NCBI GenBank assembly: GCA_002298925.1
Contig: DBMM01000080.1
Coordinates: 1 to 13,115, forward strand
Origin: Geobacter sp. UBA698
GTDB lineage: Bacteria > Desulfobacterota > Desulfuromonadia > Geobacterales > Pseudopelobacteraceae
Direction: 5' to 3'
Length of the DNA: 13,115 bases
The translations under genes were made by a program, and so were the position numbers. A model generated the notes under the pieces. The model ran no database searches and was not told the origin of the DNA. It saw only the letters and a list, made by a program, of their open reading frames with translations. Positions 1 through 7,315 of this stretch are shown here, one piece after another (the stretch's first letter is position 1; each line of letters begins with the position of its first letter).

Positions 1-3
1 TGA

Positions 4-18
4 CCGCCAGGCTGGCGG
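4..18. repeat. Short GC-rich inverted repeat at the window edge
   Basis: ccgccag (4-10) is followed after one base by its exact reverse complement ctggcgg (12-18). It could be the stem of a terminator for a gene ending just before the window, since the window opens with TGA. No T-tract follows, and the preceding gene is not visible, so the role is unproven. Confidence 0.3.
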
Positions 19-62
19 GGTAGAGCGGAGTTATTCATGGCAGGGCATAGGAGAGGTTTCAG

Positions 63-140
63 ATGAAAATAATCAGAGTGGATATGGTTACCCGGCTGTT
101 GACCGTTTCGGCGGTTCCCAACCGGCAAAGGAGTTTATAA
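63..140 (+). pseudogene. 25-codon ORF resembling the N-terminus of tungsten aldehyde:ferredoxin oxidoreductase (probable gene remnant)
   Basis: An ATG at 63 sits six bases after a GAGG Shine-Dalgarno (53-56), and the frame ends at TAA 138-140. The peptide begins MKIIRVDM and continues with VT, LTV and VP at the spacing expected for the opening beta strand of aldehyde:ferredoxin oxidoreductases (typically M-K-I-x-R-V-D-M, then T-V-x-x-x-x-V-P). The match stops after about 19 residues, where the family would continue into its LGGR segment. Here it ends in NRQRSL and a stop. The stop lies one base before the ATG of the CoA-transferase, and its last codons contain that gene's ribosome binding site, so the two would be translationally coupled. 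I read it as the surviving start of a deleted oxidoreductase gene. It could instead be a leader peptide, and the resemblance is too short to be decisive. Confidence 0.4.
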
Positions 141-141
141 A

Positions 142-1365
142 ATGGCAGGACCTTTAAGTCATATACGTGTATTGGATCTGAGTCGGGTCCTGGCCGGTCC
201 CTGGGCCGGGCAGACCCTGGCCGACCTGGGGGCCGAGGTGATCAAGGTGGAGCGCCCCGGTGCCGGGGACGACACCCGCGGCTGGGGCCCCCCCTTCCTG
301 AACGACAGTGAAGGGCGTCCGACCAGCGACGCGGCCTATTTCCTGGCGGCAAACCGGGGGAAAAAATCGGTCACCATCGACTTTACCCTCCCGGAGGGTC
401 AGGAGCTGGTGCGCCGTCTGGCGGCCGACTGCGATATCGTTCTTGAGAACTTCAAGGTGGGGGGGCTGGCCAAGTACGGCCTCGACTATGCTTCCCTCAA
501 GGAAATCAACCCGGGGATCATCTACTGTTCCATCACCGGTTTCGGCCAGACCGGACCATATCGCAACCGGGCCGGCTACGACTTTCTGATCCAGGGGATG
601 GGCGGCCTGATGAGCGTCACCGGCGAACCGGATGGGGAGCCGGGGGGTGGGCCGGTCAAGGTCGGCGTTGCCATCGTCGACATCTTTACCGGCATGTACG
701 CCGCTACCTCGGTGCTGGCGGCTCTGGCGCACCGCGAGCGGACCGGGGAGGGGGATTACATCGACCTCTCCCTGCTCGATGTCCAGGTGGCGACCCTGGC
801 CAACCAGGCCACCAATTATCTGGTGTCGGGCAAATCACCGCAGCGGCTGGGCAATGCCCATCCCAACATCGTCCCCTACCAGGCCCTGGCGACCAGCGAC
901 GGGTACATCATCCTGGCGGTGGGCAACGATAGCCAGTTTGCCAAGTTGTGCGCCGTGGCCGGTTGTCCGGAGCTGGCCGATGATGAGCGTTACCGTACCA
1001 ATGCCGCCAGGGTGCGCAACCGTGGCGAGCTGATCCCGCTTATCAAGGAACTGCTCAAAAAGCGGACCAGTGAAGAGTGGATCGCCGCGCTGGAAACGGC
1101 GGGGGTCCCTTGCGGCCCGATCAACACGATCGAGGAGGTCTTTGACAATCCCCAGGTTCAGGCCCGCGGCATGCGGGTCGAGGTGCCGCACCAGGTGGCG
1201 GGGCAGCTCTCGCTGGTGGGCAGTCCCATGAAGTTTTCCCGCTCACCCCTCGATGACTGCCAGCCCCCGCCGCTGCTGGGGGGGCACAACGATGAGATCC
1301 TGGCGGGGATGCTCGGCCTTAGCGGGGATGAGCAGGCCCGTTTGCGGGCAGCCGCGGTGATCTGA
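142..1365 (+). CDS. Family III (CaiB/BaiF) acyl-CoA transferase, succinyl-CoA:dicarboxylate CoA-transferase-like
   Basis: The 407-residue product is full length for family III CoA-transferases, cytosolic enzymes that move CoA between carboxylic acids through an aspartyl-CoA thioester. It opens with the family signature LDLSRVLAGPWAGQTLADLGAEVIKVE (residues 11-37). The stretch ANRGKKSVTIDF (70-81) and the GFGQTGPY segment (133-140) follow. D180 in VGVAIVDIFTG is at the expected position of the catalytic aspartate. The C-terminal half (LGNAHPNIVPYQA, GYIILAVGND, GVPCGPIN) resembles succinyl-CoA:glutarate CoA-transferases of the SUGCT type, but the acid used cannot be read from sequence. The start is fixed by AAGGAG at 128-133, eight bases upstream. 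It follows the 25-codon ORF by one base. No terminator is evident afterwards. A link to the downstream hydantoinase module is not shown, because an unrelated exporter gene intervenes. Confidence 0.9.
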   Translation: MAGPLSHIRVLDLSRVLAGPWAGQTLADLGAEVIKVERPGAGDDTRGWGPPFLNDSEGRPTSDAAYFLAANRGKKSVTIDFTLPEGQELVRRLAADCDIVLENFKVGGLAKYGLDYASLKEINPGIIYCSITGFGQTGPYRNRAGYDFLIQGMGGLMSVTGEPDGEPGGGPVKVGVAIVDIFTGMYAATSVLAALAHRERTGEGDYIDLSLLDVQVATLANQATNYLVSGKSPQRLGNAHPNIVPYQALATSDGYIILAVGNDSQFAKLCAVAGCPELADDERYRTNAARVRNRGELIPLIKELLKKRTSEEWIAALETAGVPCGPINTIEEVFDNPQVQARGMRVEVPHQVAGQLSLVGSPMKFSRSPLDDCQPPPLLGGHNDEILAGMLGLSGDEQARLRAAAVI

Positions 1366-1547
1366 TTTCATCCGGAGCTCGTGCGGGGCAAGTCAGTCAT
1401 CAATTCTTCGGCCGTTCAACCAAAAACTGCTTTTTATGGGTTCAATGAGCAGGCCCGAACAGTGGAAGGGTTGACAATAACGCTCCGCTTCCGGATGATG
1501 TAGCCTGCTCCGACCTTGCCCTGATCGGGCTTTATCCCGGGATATTC
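1366..1547. other. Intergenic spacer holding the exporter promoter candidate
   Basis: 182 bases lie between the CoA-transferase and the exporter. No gene, RNA gene or terminator with a T-tract was recognised. The only feature of note is the TTGACA-type promoter candidate listed separately. A minus-strand open frame through here has no ribosome binding site or recognisable product. Confidence 0.5.
1471..1499 (+). promoter_or_regulatory. Candidate sigma-70 promoter for the exporter gene
   Basis: A perfect -35 hexamer TTGACA (1471-1476) is followed after 17 bases by GATGAT (1494-1499), four of six matches to TATAAT. Transcription would begin near 1506, about 42 bases before the proposed GTG start. 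The -10 is imperfect, so this is a candidate only. Confidence 0.4.
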
Positions 1548-2498
1548 GTGTCTCCTTTTTCTTCGTCCGCACGCCTCAATATCATGCTGGCCGCGCTGCT
1601 GATGTCCACTGGCGGCGCAGCCATCAAGGCTTGTGCCTCCCTGTCCAGCTGGCAGGTGGCCTGCTTCCGTGCCGGTGCAGCCACAGTGGTCTTGCTGCTG
1701 GTGCTGCCCGCTGTCTGGCGAGGCTTCAGCCGGCGAACGTTGGCGGTTGGCTGTGCCTATGCTGCCGCTTCGGTCCTGTTTGTGCTGGCCACCAAGCTGA
1801 CCACGGCGGCCAACGCCATCTTCCTGCAAAGCACGTCACCGATTACCATTGTTCTGCTCAGTACGTTCCTGCTTAAGGAGCCGTTACGGCGCGAAGACGG
1901 ATTTTTCATGCTTGCGCTGGCCGCGGGTCTGTCCCTGTTTTTCTTCGGGGGGCACCATCCGACCGCCAGCGCGCCAAATCCCTCGCTGGGAAACCTGCTG
2001 GCCCTGCTGAGCGGGCTCTTCTGGGCATTTACCCTCATCGGCCTGCGCTGGCTGACTCACTCCAAAAAAACTGATCTCGAGCCGGGGGCAGCCGCAGTAA
2101 CCGCCGGCTGCCTGATCGCCTGTGCCGTGACGCTGCCCTGGGCTGTGCCGGTTAGCGCCGGCCGTGGGGCGGACCTGCTGACGGTCCTTTATCTGGGCGG
2201 GGTGGGTGTCGCCCTGGTGTTTATACTGTTGAGCAGGGCCATGAATCAGGTCACCGCCATCGAGGCCGGACTGCTGCTCCTGATCGAGCCGGTTCTCAAC
2301 CCCCTCTGGTCCTGGCTGCTCCACGGGGAACCCCCCGGCGTGCCAGCCCTCGCTGGCGGCGGCATCATCCTGGCTGCCACCGCCATTCACACCTGCTGGA
2401 AAAACCGGAGTTGCCCCTCCCCCTGCTGTAATCCCGTTCCCCCTCCAGCTTCTGAGAAAGCTCCCTTCGACTCCGCTCAGGGAACAGACGTGCGCTGA
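1548..2498 (+). CDS. EamA/DMT-superfamily inner-membrane transporter
   Basis: The product (316 residues from GTG 1548) is a hydrophobic protein with two EamA-type repeats and about ten membrane segments. The opening motif STGGAAIKA, followed by FRAGAATVVLLLVLP, is typical of the 10-TMS drug/metabolite exporter branch. IFLQSTSPITIVLLSTFLLKEPLRREDGFFMLALAAGLSLFFFGG corresponds to the end of the first repeat, and AGLLLLIEPVLNPLWSWLLHGEPPG to the matching part of the second. Such proteins usually export amino acids or other small metabolites; the substrate here is unknown. The start is uncertain: neither GTG 1548 nor in-frame ATG 1584 (12 codons later) has a clear Shine-Dalgarno. The normal domain ends around HTCWKN. 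The last 30 or so residues are proline-rich and then read directly into the dispersed inverted repeat at 2465-2510, which supplies the final residues and the stop codon. That tail is probably not functional. Confidence 0.85.
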   Translation: MSPFSSSARLNIMLAALLMSTGGAAIKACASLSSWQVACFRAGAATVVLLLVLPAVWRGFSRRTLAVGCAYAAASVLFVLATKLTTAANAIFLQSTSPITIVLLSTFLLKEPLRREDGFFMLALAAGLSLFFFGGHHPTASAPNPSLGNLLALLSGLFWAFTLIGLRWLTHSKKTDLEPGAAAVTAGCLIACAVTLPWAVPVSAGRGADLLTVLYLGGVGVALVFILLSRAMNQVTAIEAGLLLLIEPVLNPLWSWLLHGEPPGVPALAGGGIILAATAIHTCWKNRSCPSPCCNPVPPPASEKAPFDSAQGTDVR

Positions 2499-2510
2499 GC
2501 GGAGTCGAAG
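2465..2510. repeat. Dispersed palindromic repeat overlapping the 3' end of the exporter gene
   Basis: cttcgactccgctcag (2465-2480) and ctgagcggagtcgaag (2495-2510) are exact reverse complements of 16 bp with a 14-base loop. Repeats of this kind, which encode FDSAQG-type tails when they run into genes, are known to me as dispersed interspersed palindromes in several bacterial genomes; that link is from memory. The left arm encodes FDSAQ of the exporter, and the TGA stop (2496-2498) is in the right arm. No T-tract follows, so it is not a canonical intrinsic terminator, although the RNA would fold strongly. Confidence 0.75.
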
Positions 2511-3014
2511 CGCATCCAGCGGAACTTGCTGCCCGATAAAGAACCACCGAGGCGGTGTGGAGTGCTGATCAGAAATGAAGGATCAAGGTAGTGCTGCTTA
2601 CCCCGTTCCTGCCGGTATAAGTTTTCATGTCCGCAATTCCCTGCTGGCGTCGCGGCCCCCGCTCAATCGCCGCCAACTATAAGCTTTGTCGGAACCCAGG
2701 CGTGATCCTTGCCTTTAACTCATTAATTCCATAATAGAACCTTGTTGTTCGCTGCGGGGAGTGTTGTGGCCGCTGGTGCGGCAGTTCGGGTTGACGCCGG
2801 GCAAACTGCACGCTGGAGGGGCTGGGAAGACGCTGGTAGCTAAAAGCAGGTGCTGGCCATGTTCTGCTTTGCGCCAACAAGGCCTGCTTCACTTGTTGAC
2901 ATAATTCTAATTTGAATTTTAAATTCAATTATGGATTGTGTTGATATAACGTTTTTTTAGGATTATTGTTGGTATTAACAGTGCCTGTCAAATTCTCTCG
3001 CATGAGGTCGCAGC
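2511..3014. other. 504-base gene-free control region upstream of the sigma-54 activator
   Basis: No convincing gene, RNA gene or insertion sequence was found. The 83-codon minus-strand open frame within it has no family features. GC content falls sharply after about 2885, in the 130 bases before the regulator, where the promoter and palindrome listed below lie. The part from 2511 to about 2880 is GC-rich and holds only small stems such as caccg-agg-cggtg near 2549. Confidence 0.5.
2896..2928 (+). promoter_or_regulatory. AT-rich palindrome (operator candidate) overlapping a TTGACA promoter element
   Basis: ttgaattt (2912-2919) and aaattcaa (2921-2928) form a perfect 8-bp inverted repeat around a single T. 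A perfect -35 element TTGACA lies at 2896-2901, so the palindrome occupies the spacer and the weak -10 region (ttaaat, 2919-2924) of a possible sigma-70 promoter for the regulator. A protein bound here would block it. ATTTGAAT at 2910-2917 recurs, in either orientation, in the control regions at about 4855 and 9375. The binding protein is unknown; autoregulation is one possibility. Confidence 0.4.
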
Positions 3015-4790
3015 ATGTCTCTGAATAACGATCCTGCCTTTATGGTCAGCTCCCCCCTTAACAGCAAGCCTCCTTTCCTGGAAGACTTTTACCAGGCCTT
3101 GATTAACGCCATGGATGTGGCGCTGCTGGTGGTCAACGCCTCCGGGATGACGATTCTTGCCAACAGGACCGCCCGCAGGAGTTTCAGCGCCTATCCCGGC
3201 ATTCACCTGAATGATGCCATTCCGGATCTGTGGTCCAAGATCGCACATAAACTGAAGTCGGGAACGTTCACAATTGAGGTTTCCGTGCGGGGCGGAGAGG
3301 CGAACTATGTGGGCAGGGTGAGTCCGATCGTGCTTGATCGGGGAGGGATCGGTGCCGTCTGTTTCTTTGTGGAGAACTCCGGTCTCGAATCGATGGCCAT
3401 GCAGATGAGGATCTTTCAGGAGCTGATCAGGGAGTCGGACACCATCATCAACTCCTCCTCGGTCGCGCTCTGGATTTGCGACGGAGAAGGCAACGTGCTG
3501 CGCATGAATCCGGCATCCGAGCGACTTAACCAGATTGAAGCTGTCGATTATGTCGGTCGAAACATGCTTGACCTGGTCAAGGAAGGGTTTGTCGATAAGT
3601 CAGTCACCCTGGAGGTTATCAAGACCTTGAGGGGGGTGAGCATGCTTCAGCAGCGGCAAGGGCGCACGCTGGTGGTGACGGGAACTCCGGTTTTTGACGC
3701 CGAGGGAAAGTTGATCCGGGTAGTGGTAAGCGAGCGGGATGTGAACGAAATTGACAATCTGCAGCGGGAGTTGCAGGAGCAGGAGGCCATGAAGGATCAG
3801 TACCGCAACCATGTACTGGAGATGCAGCAGATGGAGCTGGAGTCCCGCCGGGTGATCGCAAAGAGCCCCTGCATGCTTAAGGCCTTGCGCCAGGCGTTCA
3901 AGGTCAGCGCCGTAGATTCGTCGGTCCTGATTCTCGGTGAATCCGGGGTGGGAAAAGGTCTGTTCGCCGATCTGATCCATAAGCACTCGCGACGGGCGGA
4001 GCATCCGCTGATCAAGATCAACTGCGGAGCCATACCGGAGTCCCTGATCGAATCGGAACTGTTTGGCTATGAAAAAGGCGCCTTTACCGGCGCCCAGGCC
4101 GGCGGCAAGCCGGGGTACTTCGAGTTGGCCGACGGCGGTACCCTGTTTCTGGACGAGATCGCTGAGCTGCCGCTCTCCTCTCAGGTGAAGCTGCTACGCT
4201 TTCTGGAGGATGGCCGGATCACTCGTCTGGGGGGGACCAAGAGCCGTAACGTTGATGTCCGCATTCTGGCGGCGACCCACCGCAACCTGGAGGAGATGGT
4301 TGAGCAGGGCAAATTCCGTCTCGATCTCTATTACCGCCTGAAGGTCGTCCCGATCCATGTCCCTTCAGTGCGGGAGCGCAGGGATTGCATCCTGCCACTC
4401 ATCCAGCATTACATCGATTACTTCGGTGAAAAAAACGGCTTGAAAAGGCGCCTTACCCGTGCTGCCTCGGACGCCCTGCTGGCATATCCCTATCCCGGTA
4501 ACGTACGGGAGCTGATGAATGTCTGCGAGCGGCTGGTGGTCATGTCGGAATCAGAGCTGATCGCGCTCCAGGACCTTCCCAGCGACATCGCTGGCCGCAC
4601 TGAAGAGAAGGGGCTGGCTGCGGTTGATTGGACGGAAGGGATGGCGCTGCAGCAGATCCTGGACAATGTGGAAAAACAGGTGCTTACCGAAGCCATGGAA
4701 AGATTTGACAATCAGTACCGGGCAGCCGAATTCCTTGGCTTGAGCCAGCCCACCATAAACAGAAGGCTGAAAAAATACGGCCTAAGCTAG
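3015..4790 (+). CDS. PAS-domain sigma-54-dependent transcriptional activator (enhancer-binding protein)
   Basis: This 591-residue protein activates RNA polymerase carrying sigma-54. The N-terminal part looks like two PAS-type sensor domains (about 20-120, containing ALLVVNASGMTILANRTA, and about 137-250, containing ALWICDGEGNVLRMNPASERL). A glutamine/glutamate-rich coiled coil follows (about 245-280). The central AAA+ domain is complete: Walker A GESGVGKG (308-315), the sigma-54-contacting GAFTGA loop (355-360), Walker B LFLDE (377-381), and the FRLDLYYRL segment with its arginines. The C-terminus ends in a Fis/TyrR-type helix-turn-helix (LGLSQPTINRRLKKYGL). There is no phosphoacceptor receiver domain, so control is probably by a ligand or redox signal sensed by the PAS domains. 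The start is supported by GAGG at 3005-3008; an ATG at 3002 is out of frame. It lies upstream of hyuAB on the same strand, and a -24/-12 element lies in the intervening gap, so hyuAB is the likely target. Confidence 0.93.
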   Translation: MSLNNDPAFMVSSPLNSKPPFLEDFYQALINAMDVALLVVNASGMTILANRTARRSFSAYPGIHLNDAIPDLWSKIAHKLKSGTFTIEVSVRGGEANYVGRVSPIVLDRGGIGAVCFFVENSGLESMAMQMRIFQELIRESDTIINSSSVALWICDGEGNVLRMNPASERLNQIEAVDYVGRNMLDLVKEGFVDKSVTLEVIKTLRGVSMLQQRQGRTLVVTGTPVFDAEGKLIRVVVSERDVNEIDNLQRELQEQEAMKDQYRNHVLEMQQMELESRRVIAKSPCMLKALRQAFKVSAVDSSVLILGESGVGKGLFADLIHKHSRRAEHPLIKINCGAIPESLIESELFGYEKGAFTGAQAGGKPGYFELADGGTLFLDEIAELPLSSQVKLLRFLEDGRITRLGGTKSRNVDVRILAATHRNLEEMVEQGKFRLDLYYRLKVVPIHVPSVRERRDCILPLIQHYIDYFGEKNGLKRRLTRAASDALLAYPYPGNVRELMNVCERLVVMSESELIALQDLPSDIAGRTEEKGLAAVDWTEGMALQQILDNVEKQVLTEAMERFDNQYRAAEFLGLSQPTINRRLKKYGLS

Positions 4791-4852
4791 CCGGGCCATT
4801 TCGGACAACATGCTGCTGATCGCCAGTGGCCGGAAATAATCCGCGCAGGCTT

Positions 4853-4870
4853 TGATTCAAATATGAATCA
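4853..4870. promoter_or_regulatory. Palindrome, candidate regulator-binding site 1
   Basis: tgattca (4853-4859) and tgaatca (4864-4870) form a perfect 7-bp inverted repeat with a 4-base spacer, the usual geometry for a dimeric helix-turn-helix protein. It contains ATTCAAAT (4855-4862), shared with the palindromes before the regulator gene and before the permease gene. It lies about 300 bases upstream of the predicted hyuA transcription start. Confidence 0.4.
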
Positions 4871-4942
4871 CGTTTTCCGGAATTCTCCCCAATCAGGGCA
4901 AACATTGTTTCATTTTGTTGATCAAAAAGAACTCCCTTCCGA

Positions 4943-4976
4943 TGGCAGGTTGCACCTGGTGCAGCGATTGCTGCCA
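4943..4976. promoter_or_regulatory. Nested palindrome, candidate enhancer site 2
   Basis: tgcacc (4951-4956) and ggtgca (4958-4963) are a perfect inverted repeat around one T. They are nested within a second inverted pair, tggcag (4943-4948) and ctgcca (4971-4976). It lies about 210 bases upstream of the predicted sigma-54 transcription start of hyuA, a normal distance for an upstream activator sequence. No protein can be assigned from sequence; the adjacent sigma-54 activator is the obvious candidate. Confidence 0.4.
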
Positions 4977-5143
4977 CAAGTTACTGTTGGCGCCTTTGCC
5001 GGCCTGATGCCGATACAATCGAAATGCCCCCACTGACCTTCTGCTCATAATCATAACATGCCGTTTTTGTTCGACTGTATCTTGCGGGGCAAGGATGTCT
5101 CACCCGGCTGTACCTCGGGCATTGCGGTCTGTCTCCTGTCGCT

Positions 5144-5159
5144 TGGCATGCATGCTGCA
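5144..5159 (+). promoter_or_regulatory. Sigma-54 (-24/-12) promoter of hyuAB
   Basis: tggcat-gcatg-ctgca matches the consensus TGGCAC-N5-TTGCA with two mismatches and exact spacing: GG at 5145-5146 and GC at 5157-5158, with twelve bases between the first Gs. Flanking t (5143) and a (5160) also fit. Transcription should begin near 5170, giving a leader of about 87 bases before the hyuA ATG. It is the only well-matched site I found in the three control regions of the module. Confidence 0.65.
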
Positions 5160-5256
5160 AATGACAACAGCAAAACGGTGTCACAATTCGGATGCGAGTG
5201 GATCGTTCCAGTTGCGGTCAGTAGCCGCAAATAAATACTAAGCAAAGGAGAATATC

Positions 5257-7302
5257 ATGAAGTATCGCGTCGCCATTGATACGGGAGGAACCAACACCGA
5301 TGCCTTCATCTTTAATGAAGAGACCCGCACTTCTTTTGTCGGCAAGGTTCCTTCTACACCCAAAAATCCGGCTGTAGCAATTACCGATGCCATTAAAGCC
5401 GCAGGCTTAAAGGCATCGGAGATCAAGCTGATTACCCATGGGACTACCGTTGCGACCAATGCCCTGATCGAGCGCAATTTCCCGAAAACTGCCATGGTGA
5501 CCACCAGAGGCTTTCGCGATGTGGTGGAGATCTGTGATGGCACCAAGGAGGAATTGTGGGATGCCTATATTGATAAGCCCACTCCCTATATCCGCCGTCG
5601 TGACCGTTTTGAAGTGAGTGAGCGGGTCGATTATAACGGCGATGTGGTCACTCCGCTCGATCGGGATGAGGCGCGCAGAATAGCCGAGCGGATCGCCAAG
5701 TTGGGGTACCAGGCGGTCTGCGTCTGTTTTATAAATTCATACGTGAATGCAGACCATGAGCAGGCCATGAAAACCATCCTGGCTGAGTATCTCCCCCTCG
5801 AAACCTATATCTGTACCTCCAGTGAAACCATTCCGGAGATGTTTGAACACCCGCGCTTCAGCACCGCCATGATCAATGCGGTCCTGGGGCCATGCATCGT
5901 GAACTACATCAGCGATCTCGATAAGCGTCTCAAGGAGATGGGTTACAAAGGTGACCTGCTGATCCTCCATTCCGGCGGGGGAGTGCTTACCGCCAAAGGG
6001 ACCAGTCGTTTCCCGGCCCGTCTGGCCAGTTCCGGCATAGTGGCCGGCGCCATTGCCGGCGCTCACATTGCCAAACAGGCCGGATACTTGAATGCCATCA
6101 GCTTCGATATGGGCGGGACAAGCACCGACGTTGCCCTTACCTACAAGGGTGAGCTGAAGACAGCCAATAGTTGGCAGGTGGAGTATGGCTATCCGATCAT
6201 GTTCCCCAGCGTCGAAGTGCTTACGATCGGCGCCGGCGGGGGGAGCATCGCCTGGATCGACGCAGGAGGTTCCCTGCGCAATGGTCCCCAGAGTGCCGGC
6301 GCTGACCCCGGTCCGGCCTGCTATGGCAAAGGGGGCGAAGAGGCAACCAATACCGACGCCAATCTGGTGCTGGGGCGCTTGAACCACTCCCTGCTCGGCG
6401 GGCGCTTGCAGCTCGATCTCAAGGCATCCAAAAAGGTCATCAACAGCAAGGTGGTTACCCCCCTCAGGATGGATCTGGCTGGTGCCGCCAGTGCCATGCT
6501 GAAGGTGGCCGAAGCCAATATGGCCAATGCCATCCGGCTGATTTCGATCGGACGCGGATACGACCCACGTGACTTTGCCCTGGTTGCCTTCGGGGGGGCC
6601 GGACCGCTGCATGGGGCTTACCTGGCCCAGGAACTGGAGATTCCAACGGTCATATTTCCCCGTTACCCCGGTATCGCCTCCGCAATGGGGTGCCTGCTGG
6701 TGGATATCCGCCACGATTCAAGCCTTATGTATCTCGGCAAGGCTCAGGAAGCAAATATCCGGCAACTGGAGCATAGCTTCGAATCCATGGAAGAAGAGGC
6801 ACGGGATCACCTGCTGGAAGAAGGGGTGCCGTCCGAGAACATGCGCTTTGTCCGGCAGATCGACATGCGCTATGCGGGCCAATGGCGAACCCTGACCGTG
6901 CCGGTGGATTTCGCCGATGGGGAGAACACCCTCAATACGGCTCTGAAAAAATTCCATGCAGAACACGAGCGGGCCTATTCCTACAGCGACCCGTCCCGGG
7001 AAGTGGAAATATTTGCGCTCAAACTGGTCACCCAGGGGATCATTCCCAAGCCGACCATGCCCAAGGTCAGGGAACTCGGTGAAGCCCAAAGTGCACTGAC
7101 CGGCAGTCGTCCGGTCTATTTCGATGAGTCCGGAGGCTATGTGGAAACGCCGGTCTACGACCGGGACAAGCTGCTGCCGGGGGCACGGATCCAGGGCCCG
7201 GCCATAGTGGAGCAGTTGGACTCGACCGTTGTGCTCCCACCGGAAACGTCAAGTGTCGTCGACCCCTATCTGAATATCATCACCAAGTTTGCAACGACCT
7301 GA
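5257..7302 (+). CDS. hyuA: Hydantoinase/oxoprolinase family subunit A (ATP-dependent ring or amide hydrolase)
   Basis: The 681-residue protein is the nucleotide-binding subunit of the hydantoinase A/B, 5-oxoprolinase and acetone-carboxylase superfamily, cytosolic enzymes that activate a carbonyl with ATP. The N-terminal domain begins with the phosphate-binding motif IDTGGTNTDAF (about 7-17) and has THGTTVATNALIER (about 66-79). The second, acetate-kinase-like domain carries FDMGGTSTDVAL (DMGGTSTD, 284-291), then GAGGGSIAWID and AGADPGPACYGKGG, then GRGYDPRDFALVAFGGAGPLHG. All core motifs are present and the length is normal. The ATG has AAGGAG at 5245-5250. hyuB starts 13 bases after the stop, so the two are cotranscribed and probably form a complex. 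No acetone-carboxylase gamma-like gene is nearby, which favours hydrolysis over carboxylation. The substrate (hydantoin, 5-oxoproline-like lactam or another cyclic amide) cannot be decided from sequence. Confidence 0.9.
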   Translation: MKYRVAIDTGGTNTDAFIFNEETRTSFVGKVPSTPKNPAVAITDAIKAAGLKASEIKLITHGTTVATNALIERNFPKTAMVTTRGFRDVVEICDGTKEELWDAYIDKPTPYIRRRDRFEVSERVDYNGDVVTPLDRDEARRIAERIAKLGYQAVCVCFINSYVNADHEQAMKTILAEYLPLETYICTSSETIPEMFEHPRFSTAMINAVLGPCIVNYISDLDKRLKEMGYKGDLLILHSGGGVLTAKGTSRFPARLASSGIVAGAIAGAHIAKQAGYLNAISFDMGGTSTDVALTYKGELKTANSWQVEYGYPIMFPSVEVLTIGAGGGSIAWIDAGGSLRNGPQSAGADPGPACYGKGGEEATNTDANLVLGRLNHSLLGGRLQLDLKASKKVINSKVVTPLRMDLAGAASAMLKVAEANMANAIRLISIGRGYDPRDFALVAFGGAGPLHGAYLAQELEIPTVIFPRYPGIASAMGCLLVDIRHDSSLMYLGKAQEANIRQLEHSFESMEEEARDHLLEEGVPSENMRFVRQIDMRYAGQWRTLTVPVDFADGENTLNTALKKFHAEHERAYSYSDPSREVEIFALKLVTQGIIPKPTMPKVRELGEAQSALTGSRPVYFDESGGYVETPVYDRDKLLPGARIQGPAIVEQLDSTVVLPPETSSVVDPYLNIITKFATT

Positions 7303-7315
7303 AAGGAGAATCCCA

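Larger units (their letters stand above)
4791..5256. other. 466-base gene-free regulatory region between the activator gene and hyuA
   Basis: No protein or RNA gene is supported; the short minus-strand open frames here have no recognisable features. The region holds two palindromes (4853-4870 and 4943-4976) and one sigma-54 promoter candidate (5144-5159), each listed separately. Palindromes 170-320 bases upstream of a -24/-12 promoter match how enhancer sites for sigma-54 activators are usually placed. Confidence 0.6.

Noticed and set aside
1884..2390. 168-codon minus-strand frame inside the exporter gene
   Set aside because: Low-complexity Gln/Gly-rich translation antisense to EamA membrane helices, without domains.
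2677..2928. 83-codon minus-strand frame in the gap before the activator
   Set aside because: No ribosome binding site, no recognisable domain, and its start lies inside the AT-rich palindrome; treated as chance.
5737..6714. 325-codon open frame on the minus strand inside hyuA
   Set aside because: It is fully antisense to conserved HyuA motifs, has no family features and no ribosome binding site, and arises from GC-rich codon bias.
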